This document shows positions 6,612-15,954 of a stretch of DNA of 64,000 nucleotides, piece after piece (position 1 is the stretch's first letter; each line of letters opens with the position of its first letter). Below the pieces are notes generated by a model. It had not been told where the DNA came from. It did not search any database and saw only the letters and a list, made by a program, of their open reading frames with translations. The position numbers were made by a program, and so were the translations under genes. The stretch is from Staphylococcus hyicus (GTDB lineage: Bacteria > Bacillota > Bacilli > Staphylococcales > Staphylococcaceae): contig NZ_CP008747.1 in assembly GCF_000816085.1 (NCBI RefSeq), positions 1,054,001-1,118,000 on the forward strand, given 5' to 3'.

Positions 6612-7895
6612 TTGGACAAACAACAAGCATTTAAAGATTTAATTACTGAACTTAAAAATAAAAATACTGATGAATACATCAATAAAATAACAGACAACTT
6701 AGAGCAGAAATTTAAGATTCCTGTTGGTGTCACTAGATCCTTCACTGCAAGAAATATCGATAAAAAATTTTTTGAAAAGACGGATATAAGATTAATAAGC
6801 CTATTTGTTCTAGAGGCACTAGAGGTCATGAATAGGGAAAAATTCATTGATGAAATATTCACTAAAGGCGAAATTAATGAAATTAAACAGTATGATTTCC
6901 ATGCTTATAATCAACAGGATGCTATCAAACTTCCTTATACTTTTCAACCTTGTATACCAGTAAATACAGTATATTCAACTAAAATCTCAGTTAAAGAAAT
7001 ATCGGAATTCGTAAATGCAGGTATTATTAATTACAATTTCGATATTCAACGTGAGGCAAAACTAGAAATAAGAACTAATAAAATTGTAAAAAATCCCACT
7101 TTAAATAGAAGAAATATTAAAGAAATGGAAAATCTTTTATTGAAAGATGCATTAAAAGAAAGTACTCTTTATTTTAATGCTGCGCCGTTGACTTCACATG
7201 ACGGTGATGAGTTGGTATATGATCCTAATGACTTTAGTTTAACTATTACAGAAGGAACTAGAATAGATGTTATAGATGGTTTTCACCGTGTACTAGCAGC
7301 TCAGAATGCATATAGAATCAATCCTTCGATTGAGTTTGAATTTAACGTAGTATTTAGTAATTTCACAACTTCTGAAGCAATAAATTGGCAATCGCAGCAT
7401 AGTAAAGCTACACCATGGTCTAGAAATAGGGTTGCAGAACTTCAACAAGAATCAAGAGGTGCACGAATTATTAAAGCAATCAAGGCTAAAGATATTGAAT
7501 TCGAAAAATTAATTACTTCTGGCGCCAGATTAAATTACTCAATTGGATTAGTATCGTTTAAGAAATTAGCAGAATTTATAGATGAGTTATTCACTGTAGA
7601 AAACCGCAGTGAAGAAGTTAAAGTTTCAGAAGAAATAGCACAACTTTTATTATCTATAAATGAAATTAAGCAAGTTTCTAGTTGGAACACTCAATTATTT
7701 ATTTACGGTTGCTTAAAAGAATATGTTGAGGATTTTAATAGAGATACTGACGCTTACTTACAGCATTTACAGAAATTATATAAAGCTTTGATCAATAACA
7801 AGGTTAACTTAAATGTTGATACTAATCTTTCGGAAAACACTATCAAGAGAGAAGCTTACAACCAACTAAAGCAATTGCAGAAGGAACTAGATTAG
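6612..7895 (+). CDS. DGQHR-domain-like protein (SPbeta YopQ-like)
   Basis: 427 aa. The motif IDVIDGFHRVLAAQNA (about residue 220) resembles the DGQHR signature of DndB-type and ParB-like proteins, which act in DNA modification control or nucleotide-dependent DNA binding. A Trp/Ser-rich stretch follows (QSQHSKATPWSRNRVAELQQ). TTG 6612 is chosen over GTG 6603 because AAAGGTGG overlaps the GTG. Lies 9 nt before the MrpR-like gene. Known SPbeta YopQ has a similar place and length; its role is not established. Confidence 0.6.
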   Translation: MDKQQAFKDLITELKNKNTDEYINKITDNLEQKFKIPVGVTRSFTARNIDKKFFEKTDIRLISLFVLEALEVMNREKFIDEIFTKGEINEIKQYDFHAYNQQDAIKLPYTFQPCIPVNTVYSTKISVKEISEFVNAGIINYNFDIQREAKLEIRTNKIVKNPTLNRRNIKEMENLLLKDALKESTLYFNAAPLTSHDGDELVYDPNDFSLTITEGTRIDVIDGFHRVLAAQNAYRINPSIEFEFNVVFSNFTTSEAINWQSQHSKATPWSRNRVAELQQESRGARIIKAIKAKDIEFEKLITSGARLNYSIGLVSFKKLAEFIDELFTVENRSEEVKVSEEIAQLLLSINEIKQVSSWNTQLFIYGCLKEYVEDFNRDTDAYLQHLQKLYKALINNKVNLNVDTNLSENTIKREAYNQLKQLQKELD

Positions 7896-7904
7896 AGGTG
7901 TCAT

Positions 7905-8924
7905 ATGAGTTATTATAACAATTTTTATAAACTATCATTTATTGACTCTGTTGAATCTGATTATGAAAGGAAAATTTATAAATCTCTTTTTAATAAGAGT
8001 AAAAGAAGTGAAGAGTTGTTTGATAAAGATTTATATAATTTTACTGATAGTGAAATTGAAGCGTTTCTTTATTCAGTAAACACATCAAGTAGAAATACTC
8101 TTATAACGTACGTTAATGTTGCTAGAAAGTATGTAGATTTTGCGATCGAGAATGGCGATAGAATCTCTAACATTAATTTATTTAAAACGTTCACTTATGA
8201 TACAATGCATAATTATCTTCAAGCATATAAAAGTAAATACTTATCTGAAGTAGATTTTAATATAAATGTTGATATGCTATATAACCACTGTGATAGGGCA
8301 ATTATATTGTCTATTTACCATGGAATGGGCGGGTTTGAATATCAAGAAATTACTAATTTAACAATTGATGATGTTAAAGAGGCTAAAACAAGTCCATCAA
8401 GAGTTTTAGGTGGGCAACAATATTACTACATTAAACTAAGAGAAAAAGTTAACGGTTATAATAAAGAAAGATATTTAGATATTCCTAAATCATTACTTAT
8501 TGAGTTAGAGAAAACTTATTATGAAGATACGTACTATTTAAATAACGGAGATTCCAATGGTAAAGTTAAATATAGTGAATTTATTGAAGGGAAGCACATC
8601 TTTCGCAACATCAATTTAAAGAAAAACACTAGTGAAGAAAAAATTGATAAGCAGATTATATATAGAAGAATTAATAAGCTTAAAAGTATAACTAATGACA
8701 GTTTAGGAAGTATTAAAACAGTTCATAATTCAGGTTTTATTTACAATTTATATTTGCTGTCTAAAGATGGAAAATTAGACTTTTATGACGTATTAGAAGT
8801 TATTAAAAGATTTAACTTGTTTGTCAATGAGCAGTCAACATCGTTTACTATCAAGAAAGAGTTAAAAAAATATGAAGAAGCTTTAAAAAACATATATAAC
8901 GTTGAGGTAGTAAACAAGCCCTAA
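7905..8924 (+). CDS. Probable lysogeny master repressor, MrpR/YopR-like
   Basis: 339 aa with an integrase-like fold but without the catalytic set. The region equal to the first Arg reads YHGMGGFEYQEI (Gly instead of Arg), the HxxR region reads TVHNSGFIYN, and no terminal Tyr motif is present. In SPbeta, YopR (MrpR) has this inactive tyrosine-recombinase fold, is third in the yopP-Q-R block and binds dispersed repeated elements to keep the prophage silent. Place, size and degenerate active site all fit. The 20-bp repeated element in this genome is its likely operator. ATG follows GAGGTGTC, 9 nt after the previous stop. Confidence 0.7.
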   Translation: MSYYNNFYKLSFIDSVESDYERKIYKSLFNKSKRSEELFDKDLYNFTDSEIEAFLYSVNTSSRNTLITYVNVARKYVDFAIENGDRISNINLFKTFTYDTMHNYLQAYKSKYLSEVDFNINVDMLYNHCDRAIILSIYHGMGGFEYQEITNLTIDDVKEAKTSPSRVLGGQQYYYIKLREKVNGYNKERYLDIPKSLLIELEKTYYEDTYYLNNGDSNGKVKYSEFIEGKHIFRNINLKKNTSEEKIDKQIIYRRINKLKSITNDSLGSIKTVHNSGFIYNLYLLSKDGKLDFYDVLEVIKRFNLFVNEQSTSFTIKKELKKYEEALKNIYNVEVVNKP

Positions 8925-8938
8925 ATTTTTAGGGTATT

Positions 8939-8988
8939 AAGAAAGATAAAATATAACACTTGACAATTTTGTAATTTGATAGTATAAT
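8939..8988 (+). promoter_or_regulatory. Repeated element abutting a consensus promoter
   Basis: Element 8939-8958 (exact core 8945-8956) ends 1 bp before a perfect -35 TTGACA (8960-8965). A perfect -10 TATAAT (8983-8988) is 17 bp on. The element is not the -10 here, which favours an operator role. Drives the operon from 9056. Confidence 0.85.
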
Positions 8989-9055
8989 CACTATTGTAAG
9001 TTATGTTATGAAATTACAAATATTGTATTTGTAAAAATCAAATAGAGGTGATGCT

Positions 9056-9298
9056 TTGGCGCATTATAGTGTAAGAGTTACCCGGGATAAAAATGTCGGC
9101 AAACTTAAAGAAAAGGATCTTAAAGAAATTAAAGAAGAAGCTATAGTGGCTATGTACAAGGTTATACGTCAGCACATAGTAGGCTTCGATTTAAGCAAAC
9201 CAGATGGTAAATTAACCGTCTTTGAATTTGATATTGATGTAAACTCACCTAAGACTACTAGGGATAAAGAGTATGCATCAAATATTGAACTAATTTAG
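9056..9298 (+). CDS. Hypothetical protein (80 aa)
   Basis: TTG 9056 lies about 6 nt after GAGGTG; no ATG fits. The protein is basic at the N-terminus (SVRVTRDKNVGKLKEKDLKE) and acidic later. First gene of an operon under a perfect promoter next to an operator copy, so probably expressed strongly on induction. No family recognised. Confidence 0.6.
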   Translation: MAHYSVRVTRDKNVGKLKEKDLKEIKEEAIVAMYKVIRQHIVGFDLSKPDGKLTVFEFDIDVNSPKTTRDKEYASNIELI

Positions 9299-9314
9299 TT
9301 GAAAGGAAAATGTT

Positions 9315-9812
9315 ATGGACATTAACACAATTAATGCGACTGTGAATAACAGTATCGTCCAATTCGAAGGATCAGCTTATGAGCTATTAATAGAATTGAG
9401 GCAGCGAGCAATAGGTGAAATAAAAATTTTACTTGAAAAAGAATTGTTATTAGGACTTAATGAGAATCAACAAAACTATTATGTTTCGAATGAAGAACGT
9501 GAATTCTTTGTTTCATCAATAGATGAAACGAATTATAACATGACTGAGGATGAGATTGTCCAAGTTAGTGATGTTGAAACATCTGATGAAATTAATAGTT
9601 CATTAGGAGAGCAATTTGATTTAGAATTAGTTAACAAAATTCAAAACATAGCTGATTTTGTTGGGTATGCCGATAAAATCATTAAAGCTAAAGGCAATGG
9701 TGAATTTAGTTCTACTCCTGTTGATGAAATCATTACAGAATTCAAGAAAATAAATAGTGTAAAAGAGAACTATGGAGAATTTGTAATCTCTACAGGTTTC
9801 AAAACTTTGTAG
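9315..9812 (+). CDS. Hypothetical acidic protein (165 aa)
   Basis: ATG follows GAAAGGAAAA. Acidic and soluble, with a helical N-terminal half (SAYELLIELRQRAIGEIKIL). It shares an operon with the 80-aa gene upstream and the 216-aa gene downstream, leading into the SSB gene. No family recognised. Confidence 0.6.
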   Translation: MDINTINATVNNSIVQFEGSAYELLIELRQRAIGEIKILLEKELLLGLNENQQNYYVSNEEREFFVSSIDETNYNMTEDEIVQVSDVETSDEINSSLGEQFDLELVNKIQNIADFVGYADKIIKAKGNGEFSSTPVDEIITEFKKINSVKENYGEFVISTGFKTL

Positions 9813-9823
9813 GGGGTAATGAT

Positions 9824-10474
9824 ATGAAATTTCTAATCATTAAACCAAATACCGATTCTATTAACAGATTGAAAAATCCAAAATTATTTGAAGAGGTTGA
9901 AGTTACCAAGATTAATAATCCCAAAGTTTTTATTCAAGAAAAAATAGGTACAGATGTCATATCACGATTGATAGGGGATTATCTAGTATGGATGAGTAAC
10001 CCTAATGAGAACATTATTGATGATACGGGATTTAATTATGAAGGTGGTAAAAACCTTGTTAATAGTCATTTATCAATTAATATGTTAGTCAATGAGCAAG
10101 ATTTTGCCTATGGCAATGTTATAGTGACCTCGAATTATAAAGTTACTTCAAGTATGTTTGCAGGTTTAAATAATCAAGATATCGCAAACGTTATGAATGC
10201 GTTTAGTAATACAGATACTGCTATTGTTGACCAAAACAATAAGCAGGTTGTAATCGATAAATTAAATGATCCATTGCTCTCACCTAATGGATTAAGTAAC
10301 TTAGAACTAGATGAGCCTAAGTTACCTAAATTAGAAGAAGATGCCAATGAGAAAACTATTCATACATATAATGATGAAAGATATGAAGAAAAAGTTATTA
10401 TTAACAGAGTAGATAATTCTTTGGTCTCAGCATTAGAAGATGAAGATTTACAAGAAAAATTAAAATTGCTTTAA
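9824..10474 (+). CDS. Hypothetical protein (216 aa)
   Basis: ATG follows AGGGGGTAATG, 11 nt after the preceding stop. No membrane segment. The C-terminal third is acidic and Pro-rich (LDEPKLPKLEEDANEK). Its stop abuts the next repeated element. No family recognised; early operon context suggests a replication-linked or takeover role only by position. Confidence 0.6.
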   Translation: MKFLIIKPNTDSINRLKNPKLFEEVEVTKINNPKVFIQEKIGTDVISRLIGDYLVWMSNPNENIIDDTGFNYEGGKNLVNSHLSINMLVNEQDFAYGNVIVTSNYKVTSSMFAGLNNQDIANVMNAFSNTDTAIVDQNNKQVVIDKLNDPLLSPNGLSNLELDEPKLPKLEEDANEKTIHTYNDERYEEKVIINRVDNSLVSALEDEDLQEKLKLL

Positions 10475-10492
10475 GAAAGATAAAATATAATA
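10473..10492 (+). promoter_or_regulatory. Repeated element (operator candidate)
   Basis: Exact core 10479-10490, starting in the stop codon of the 216-aa gene. Upstream of the SSB gene at 10516. Confidence 0.75.
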
Positions 10493-10515
10493 CAAGTAAA
10501 ATAGGAGATAATAAA

Positions 10516-11466
10516 ATGGCTGAAAAACGTAAACAATTTGAAAATAAAGTATCAATCTTAGGAGAATTAAAAGATTTAGAAGTACGTGATTTAAAAACTA
10601 AAAAAGGTGTACCGATGAAAATTGCTAACCTACAAATTAAAACTGGTGAAGGTGAAGTTCATCGTGCAACTATGATGGCTGTTGAATATTATGAGCGTGA
10701 CGGTAAAAAAGAAGATAATAAATCATTTAAGGCTATTCAAACCATGGAAGATGAGTATATTTCTATTAAAGACATCGCTGAAAAGAAACTGGAAGAAAGT
10801 CCAACAGTTGTTCGTGTTAATGGATCGTTAGAGAACAACATGTATAAGAATCGTCAAGGCGAAGTACAAGAAACTGCACAAGTTACGGCACGTTTCGTGA
10901 ATCGTGTAGATGAAGTAAGTTCTGATAAATTCGGTGTAGAATTTACTGTTCAAACTTTTGTTGTATCTCAACCAGCACGTGTAATGGATAAGAATGAAGA
11001 CGAGACTGATCAAGTGAAATTTAAAGTGGCTACAATTGATTATCGTGGAGAAGCACATCCGTTTGAAGTGTATGCAGATAATGAATATGGTGTGGCAGAG
11101 TGGGCAGAAGATAATGCAGAAAAAGGTATGACATTGGTTATAAGTGGGATTTGGAACAACAAATACAATGTTGTACAAGTAGAGCGACCAAATCCAGCTG
11201 GAGTAGGTAAGCCAATAGTGGATACTCAACGAGAAATTGACAATCGAATTTTAGTTGAAGGAATTATCCCAGTTGAAGATGAAGATGACCCATCATTCAT
11301 TACTCCAGAAGAAATGAAAACATCTATGAAAAAATATGAAGACCATAAAGTAGAAGTTAAATCTTCTGAAACAAAAGAAAAGACTACTGAAGTAAAAAAA
11401 GGTGTAGCTACATCAAATACAACATCTAAAAAGCCGACTATTAGTGAAGATGACTTACCGTTTTAA
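10516..11466 (+). CDS. ssb: Single-stranded DNA-binding protein
   Basis: 316 aa, about twice the usual phage SSB. The N-terminal part (NKVSILGELKDLEVRD ... VRVNGSLENNMYKNRQG) looks like an OB fold, and a second OB-like stretch follows at about 130-240. The end, ISEDDLPF, is the canonical SSB tip that binds helicases, RecJ and other partners. It coats ssDNA during phage replication. Directly upstream of a Sak4-like ATPase, a common phage pairing. Confidence 0.75.
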   Translation: MAEKRKQFENKVSILGELKDLEVRDLKTKKGVPMKIANLQIKTGEGEVHRATMMAVEYYERDGKKEDNKSFKAIQTMEDEYISIKDIAEKKLEESPTVVRVNGSLENNMYKNRQGEVQETAQVTARFVNRVDEVSSDKFGVEFTVQTFVVSQPARVMDKNEDETDQVKFKVATIDYRGEAHPFEVYADNEYGVAEWAEDNAEKGMTLVISGIWNNKYNVVQVERPNPAGVGKPIVDTQREIDNRILVEGIIPVEDEDDPSFITPEEMKTSMKKYEDHKVEVKSSETKEKTTEVKKGVATSNTTSKKPTISEDDLPF

Positions 11467-11522
11467 GTAAAAATAGAAAAACATACATAAAAGTTTGAAA
11501 TAAAATTACAATTTTAACGCAG

Positions 11523-11541
11523 AGTGGGTGAAAGCCCCACT
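11523..11541 (+). other. Small leader hairpin
   Basis: AGTGGG (11523-11528) pairs with CCCACT (11536-11541). It lies in the 5' region of the Sak4-like gene, upstream of its AAGGAGAG site. Confidence 0.4.
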
Positions 11542-11568
11542 ATCAATCAAAAGGAGAGAATTTTACAT

Positions 11569-12537
11569 ATGTCATTAGATATTTTTAATCCATCAATTTC
11601 AGCGGTACCAAAAGGTTTAGAGGGGAAAACAATTTTACTTTATGGCCAAAATTCATCGGGTAAAACCAAACAAGCAGCTCGCATGAGTAAACCTTTCTAC
11701 TTAGGTTTTGAAAAAGGTTTAAATGCTATCTCGGGTATCCCTTTTAATTACATTAGAAAGTGGTCAGACTTTAAAAAGTTGAATAAACAATTTTCAGGTA
11801 ACAACACTGATAAAGCTCGTGAGTTATATGACACTATCATTTTTGACACTGTTGATATTGCAGCTATTTATTGCCAACGGTATGTTGCAAATCAACATGG
11901 AGCTGCTGATATCGCATCAGGTAATGGAGGTTTTGGCTTATGGCAACAATATAAAGATGAATTCTGGGGAGAAATTGATAAATTAACATCAGTAGGATAT
12001 ACAGTTATCTTTATTGGACATCAAACAAGAGATAATGATACAAATCAAATTTTACCAGATGGTGATAAGCGTTCTATGGGCATTGTACGTGATCTTGCTG
12101 ACGTAGTAGTTTATCTAAATACTAACGGTGTAGACGAAGACGGAAATGTTATCTTATCAACAGGTTATGTTCGTGAAACGCCTGAATTCTTTGCACGATC
12201 ACGTTTCGATTTAATGCCAAATAAGATTGATCCATTTACAGCTGAAAATTTAGAAAAAGCTCTTGAGATTGGTATCAAGCGTCAAGAAGAGCAGGGTGAA
12301 AATGTTATTTCTTATGATGATTATGTCGCTAACACTAGTTCAGAAGAATTAGATTTTAATGAGTTACGTGATAAATTAACTGAATTAGGTAAACAATATA
12401 TGGAAGCGGATAGATTGGAAGAATTCACTGAATTGATGTCAGATACATTCGGTGAAGGAACTAAAGTAAGTGACCTTAAAGAAAAACAGGTTGAATCAGT
12501 TTCAATCATTATTGACACCTTAAAAGATAAATTATAA
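11569..12537 (+). CDS. Sak4-like RecA-fold ATPase
   Basis: 322 aa from ATG 11569, which has AAGGAGAG upstream; a GTG at 11524 would extend the frame without a proper site. Walker A is GQNSSGKT (about residue 23-30) and Walker B is YDTIIFDTVD. VIFIGHQTRD follows, as in AAA_24/Sak4 proteins. Sak4 proteins promote strand annealing or exchange together with a phage SSB. The neighbour SSB supports this. Confidence 0.75.
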   Translation: MSLDIFNPSISAVPKGLEGKTILLYGQNSSGKTKQAARMSKPFYLGFEKGLNAISGIPFNYIRKWSDFKKLNKQFSGNNTDKARELYDTIIFDTVDIAAIYCQRYVANQHGAADIASGNGGFGLWQQYKDEFWGEIDKLTSVGYTVIFIGHQTRDNDTNQILPDGDKRSMGIVRDLADVVVYLNTNGVDEDGNVILSTGYVRETPEFFARSRFDLMPNKIDPFTAENLEKALEIGIKRQEEQGENVISYDDYVANTSSEELDFNELRDKLTELGKQYMEADRLEEFTELMSDTFGEGTKVSDLKEKQVESVSIIIDTLKDKL

Positions 12538-12571
12538 CATTATTCAAATTTTTGAGTAGATTTCCTTGAAA

Positions 12572-12662
12572 CTTGTATGCATAACTTACATTTAGAACTT
12601 ATAAAATAATCCAATATCGTGTGCTTTAACAATCCAAAGTGAAAATTTAAGTTATGCATAAG
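12572..12662 (+). promoter_or_regulatory. Inverted repeat in 184-bp intergenic region
   Basis: About 20 nt at 12572-12593 and 12644-12662 are inverted copies centred on TATGCATAACTT. A second small stem, CAGTAG/CTACTG, follows. Could be a structured leader or a pair of operator sites for the zinc-finger gene operon. Confidence 0.45.
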
Positions 12663-12721
12663 TTCAGTAGTTATTTAGTGCTACTGAGCTTTATTTTTAA
12701 AATTATTTGGAAGTGAAATAA

Positions 12722-13243
12722 ATGGCTAATCTAGTTAAATGCCCGTTGTGTGGCATGAAAGATAATCGGGAACTAATGGTTAAAGTTGGAAATAGATATT
12801 GGCATGATTCATGTCGTATTGAATATGAAGAAAATCAAGACGCTGAGAAAACTGAAGAATTAAAAATTAAAGAGAGAGATAAAGAAGAGTATAAAGATTT
12901 GATTGAGTACATTTGCGATCTTTTTGACTGTGAAAAACCTAATGGAATAATTTTTAAACAAATAAAGGATTTGCATAATGCTCCATATAACTATAGATAT
13001 AAAGCGATTCAAATGTCTCTAGAATATTTCTTTAATGTTAAAAATAACTCTACTAATAAAGCAAGAGGAATAGGTATAGTACCCTACATATACGATGAAG
13101 CAGCTGAGTTTTATAAAAATCTAGCAAAAATATCTCAAACAAACATAGAACAAGAATCAATTAAACCAAAGGAAGTTATTATTAAAAAACCAGTAAGAGA
13201 CATGAGTAAAAAGAAGAGTAAATTTAATTTAAATGACATATAG
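12722..13243 (+). CDS. Zinc-finger protein of the replication module (173 aa)
   Basis: N-terminal zinc-binding pattern CPLCG (residues 7-11) with HDSC (about 28-31), then a charged helical region. The C-terminus is basic (MSKKKSKFNLNDI). It lies directly before the helicase gene, so it could be a loader or accessory factor for the phage replisome; that role is inferred from position. ATG follows GGAAGTGA. Confidence 0.55.
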   Translation: MANLVKCPLCGMKDNRELMVKVGNRYWHDSCRIEYEENQDAEKTEELKIKERDKEEYKDLIEYICDLFDCEKPNGIIFKQIKDLHNAPYNYRYKAIQMSLEYFFNVKNNSTNKARGIGIVPYIYDEAAEFYKNLAKISQTNIEQESIKPKEVIIKKPVRDMSKKKSKFNLNDI

Positions 13244-13260
13244 AGACGGTGAATTAAAAT

Positions 13261-14826
13261 ATGAGTTTATTTCCTAACACAAGTGTGTGTAGCGCACTAG
13301 CATGCTTAATGAAAAAGCCTACTCTTATAGAAGAGAGTAAAATTCAGTTAGATAAAGATGATCTTTATACTAGTAATGAGAGTAAATTTTATTACATCAT
13401 TTATTCGGCTATAAATAATTTGTTTATTGATGGTATGAGAGAAGAAATCACACCTCCAGTAATCGATGAATTTTTAAGCCATTATGATGATGTATATAAA
13501 ACATTTAGTCAAAACGATGGTGTGGAATTTTTATACCATATATCAGAAACTTTAAGTAATCCTGAGTCCTATCACAGACATGCTACGAGAATTCGAAAGT
13601 TTACTTTATTACGTGAACTAGATAGATTAGGATTTGATATACATGATATCTATCATACTACAAGTGACGAAGAAACTAATGCAACAATGCAAGCCAGATT
13701 TGAAAATCTTACTGTTGATGACATCATAGAACACTATGAAAAAATAGTTAACGAATTTGCTAATAAATTTAAAATAGGATATGAGACTGAAGGTGGAATA
13801 GCGGGAGAGAATGGATTAGATTTATTTGCTAGTTTTAAAGAAGCGCCTCAGTATGGTGTAACAACGTGTGGAAAATTACAAAATAGTATCTTTAGAGGGC
13901 AACTATTAGGGGCATCTATGTTACGTTCAGCATCTACTAATACTTTTAAATCACGTACATCTTTAGCAGAAGCAACCGATTTAGCAATAAATAAATGGTT
14001 TAATTGGGAAACTAATCAATGGGATAATAAAGGGCAGTCAGAAAAAGTTTTATATATTACAACCGAGATGGAACAAGAAGAATTAGAACCTACCATTTGG
14101 GCATATATATCAGGGGTCAAAGAAGAAAAAATTAAGGATTATGATTTATCAAATGATGAAGTAAAGGTCATCGAAGAATCAATAAAACACCTCAATGATT
14201 GCAAAAGTTTTCATATTGAATATGTACCTAAGTTTGATCCTACTACTATTAACGCAATTATTAAAAAGTACGTAGTTCAATATGATGTAGATTATGTATT
14301 CTTCGATTATATACATTTAAACTTTCAAATCATGATGGATATAGCTAGTAAAACTAGAGGTATGACAACACGTGAAGATATGATTCTAGGTATCTTTGCA
14401 GCAGGTCTAGCAGAAATGGCCAAAGAATATAAATTCCACCTATCTACATCTACACAGGTTAACGGTGATGCTACTTATAGTAAAAAACTAGATCAAAACG
14501 TTTTACGGGGAGCCAAAAATATGGCGGATAAATTTACTAAAGCGTTAATAATGTCTAGACCTACTAAAGAAGATGAGAAGGTTATTGAAACCATTCTAGG
14601 ACAAATAAAAGGCGTTAACAAAAAACCTAATATGATTTGGCACATATATAAAAATCGACATTCTAAATATAAAGGTAAGTTATATTTACATGTAGATTTT
14701 GACACAATGCGTATGGAAGATTTATTTATGACTAATGATAAAGATGAAATACTTAAAGTAAAACCTACAGAATTATACATAAAACATGAAGACAGTGAAG
14801 AAGATTTGAGTTCATTGCCATTTTAG
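13261..14826 (+). CDS. DnaB-like replicative helicase (YorI-like)
   Basis: 521 aa. An N-terminal helical domain (about 1-110) is followed by a RecA-like domain. Walker B is YVFFDYIH, and TSTQVNG plus a late LRGAKNMADK region match DnaB motifs. The P-loop is unusual: LLGASMLRSASTNTFKSRTS keeps Lys-Ser but lacks the glycines of a normal Walker A. The protein ends DLSSLPF, like an SSB tail. Followed by primase and RecJ, the same order as yorI-yorJ-yorK of SPbeta. Confidence 0.75.
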   Translation: MSLFPNTSVCSALACLMKKPTLIEESKIQLDKDDLYTSNESKFYYIIYSAINNLFIDGMREEITPPVIDEFLSHYDDVYKTFSQNDGVEFLYHISETLSNPESYHRHATRIRKFTLLRELDRLGFDIHDIYHTTSDEETNATMQARFENLTVDDIIEHYEKIVNEFANKFKIGYETEGGIAGENGLDLFASFKEAPQYGVTTCGKLQNSIFRGQLLGASMLRSASTNTFKSRTSLAEATDLAINKWFNWETNQWDNKGQSEKVLYITTEMEQEELEPTIWAYISGVKEEKIKDYDLSNDEVKVIEESIKHLNDCKSFHIEYVPKFDPTTINAIIKKYVVQYDVDYVFFDYIHLNFQIMMDIASKTRGMTTREDMILGIFAAGLAEMAKEYKFHLSTSTQVNGDATYSKKLDQNVLRGAKNMADKFTKALIMSRPTKEDEKVIETILGQIKGVNKKPNMIWHIYKNRHSKYKGKLYLHVDFDTMRMEDLFMTNDKDEILKVKPTELYIKHEDSEEDLSSLPF

Positions 14827-14841
14827 AAGGTGGTTAACTAG

Positions 14842-15954
14842 ATGTTTGATAAAGATGAATTTAAACAATCACTAACAATTGAAGATATTGAAAAAATATT
14901 TACATATTTTAAAGCAGATTATCATATAAATAATAATGGAGAATTAGTTGCAGAGACAATTTGTCATAATCGCAATAATGGATCTCACAAGCTGTACTAT
15001 TATCCTGATTCTCACACTTTTTATTGTTATACACATTGTGGCTCTTTTGATATTTATGACCTAGTAGAAAAAGTAAATTTAACTCGAGGAAATAAATTAA
15101 CATTCAGACAATGTATAAAACAGATATCTGACATATTAGGAAGAAATATCAATCTAAATAACAAAATTAAGGGTGTTCAAACTAATGTAAAACTCATTAA
15201 CGATTGGTCGTGGTTAAAGAAGATTAGTAAAAAAACACCTGTATCTCCTCAATTGAAGACAATTAACGAGTCTATAATAAATTATTTTGATGAGCAATAT
15301 CCATACGCCTGGTTTAAAGAAGGAATAACCGTAGATACTATGAATAAATATGATATTAGATTTTACTCAGAAATGTGTGAAACTATAATACCTCATAGAG
15401 ATCAAGAAGGTAATTTAGTAGGTATTAGAAGTCGTGTTTGGAATAAGGAAGCGGTTAAAAAAGCTAAATATAGACCCACCTATATTGGAGACAAAGGTTT
15501 TAATCACCCCTTAGGATATACATTATTTGGATTACATCAAAACAAAGAGGCGATAAAGAGAAAAAAGAAAGCAATGATAGTAGAAGGTGAAAAATCATGT
15601 TTATTTTCTGATTCATATTATGGAGATGATAATTTTGTAGTTGCTATTTGTGGGAGTAATGTAAGCAGGTATCAAGCTAGGCTGCTTATAGATTTGGGAA
15701 TCGAAGAACTTATTATAGCTATTGATAAGGAATACTTTATTAACGAAGGCATAGACTATGAAAAATATATGAAAAAAGTTATGAGAATTGCCAAGCATTT
15801 TGCACCATATTGTAGGACATATCATCTTACTGATACGTGTGGTAGGTTAGGTTTGAAGCAAAGTCCTCTAGATATATCAAAAGAAGAATTAGAACAGATG
15901 ATGAAAGTAGACAAGCATTTAATTACAATGAAAGATTTGGAGGGCATTCTTTAG
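14842..15954 (+). CDS. DnaG-type primase (YorJ-like)
   Basis: 370 aa. A CHC2-like zinc-binding region (about 30-75) shows ETICHN, FYCYTHCG. A TOPRIM core follows: MIVEGEKSCL (catalytic Glu) and IIAIDKEYF (acidic metal site). It makes RNA primers for phage replication. Its stop overlaps the start of the next gene by one base, giving tight coupling with RecJ. Confidence 0.75.
   Translation: MFDKDEFKQSLTIEDIEKIFTYFKADYHINNNGELVAETICHNRNNGSHKLYYYPDSHTFYCYTHCGSFDIYDLVEKVNLTRGNKLTFRQCIKQISDILGRNINLNNKIKGVQTNVKLINDWSWLKKISKKTPVSPQLKTINESIINYFDEQYPYAWFKEGITVDTMNKYDIRFYSEMCETIIPHRDQEGNLVGIRSRVWNKEAVKKAKYRPTYIGDKGFNHPLGYTLFGLHQNKEAIKRKKKAMIVEGEKSCLFSDSYYGDDNFVVAICGSNVSRYQARLLIDLGIEELIIAIDKEYFINEGIDYEKYMKKVMRIAKHFAPYCRTYHLTDTCGRLGLKQSPLDISKEELEQMMKVDKHLITMKDLEGIL

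Noticed and set aside
10828..11229. 133-codon minus-strand frame inside the SSB gene
   Set aside because: It is a shadow frame: Ile/Cys-rich composition, no ribosome site, and the plus-strand product is clearly SSB.
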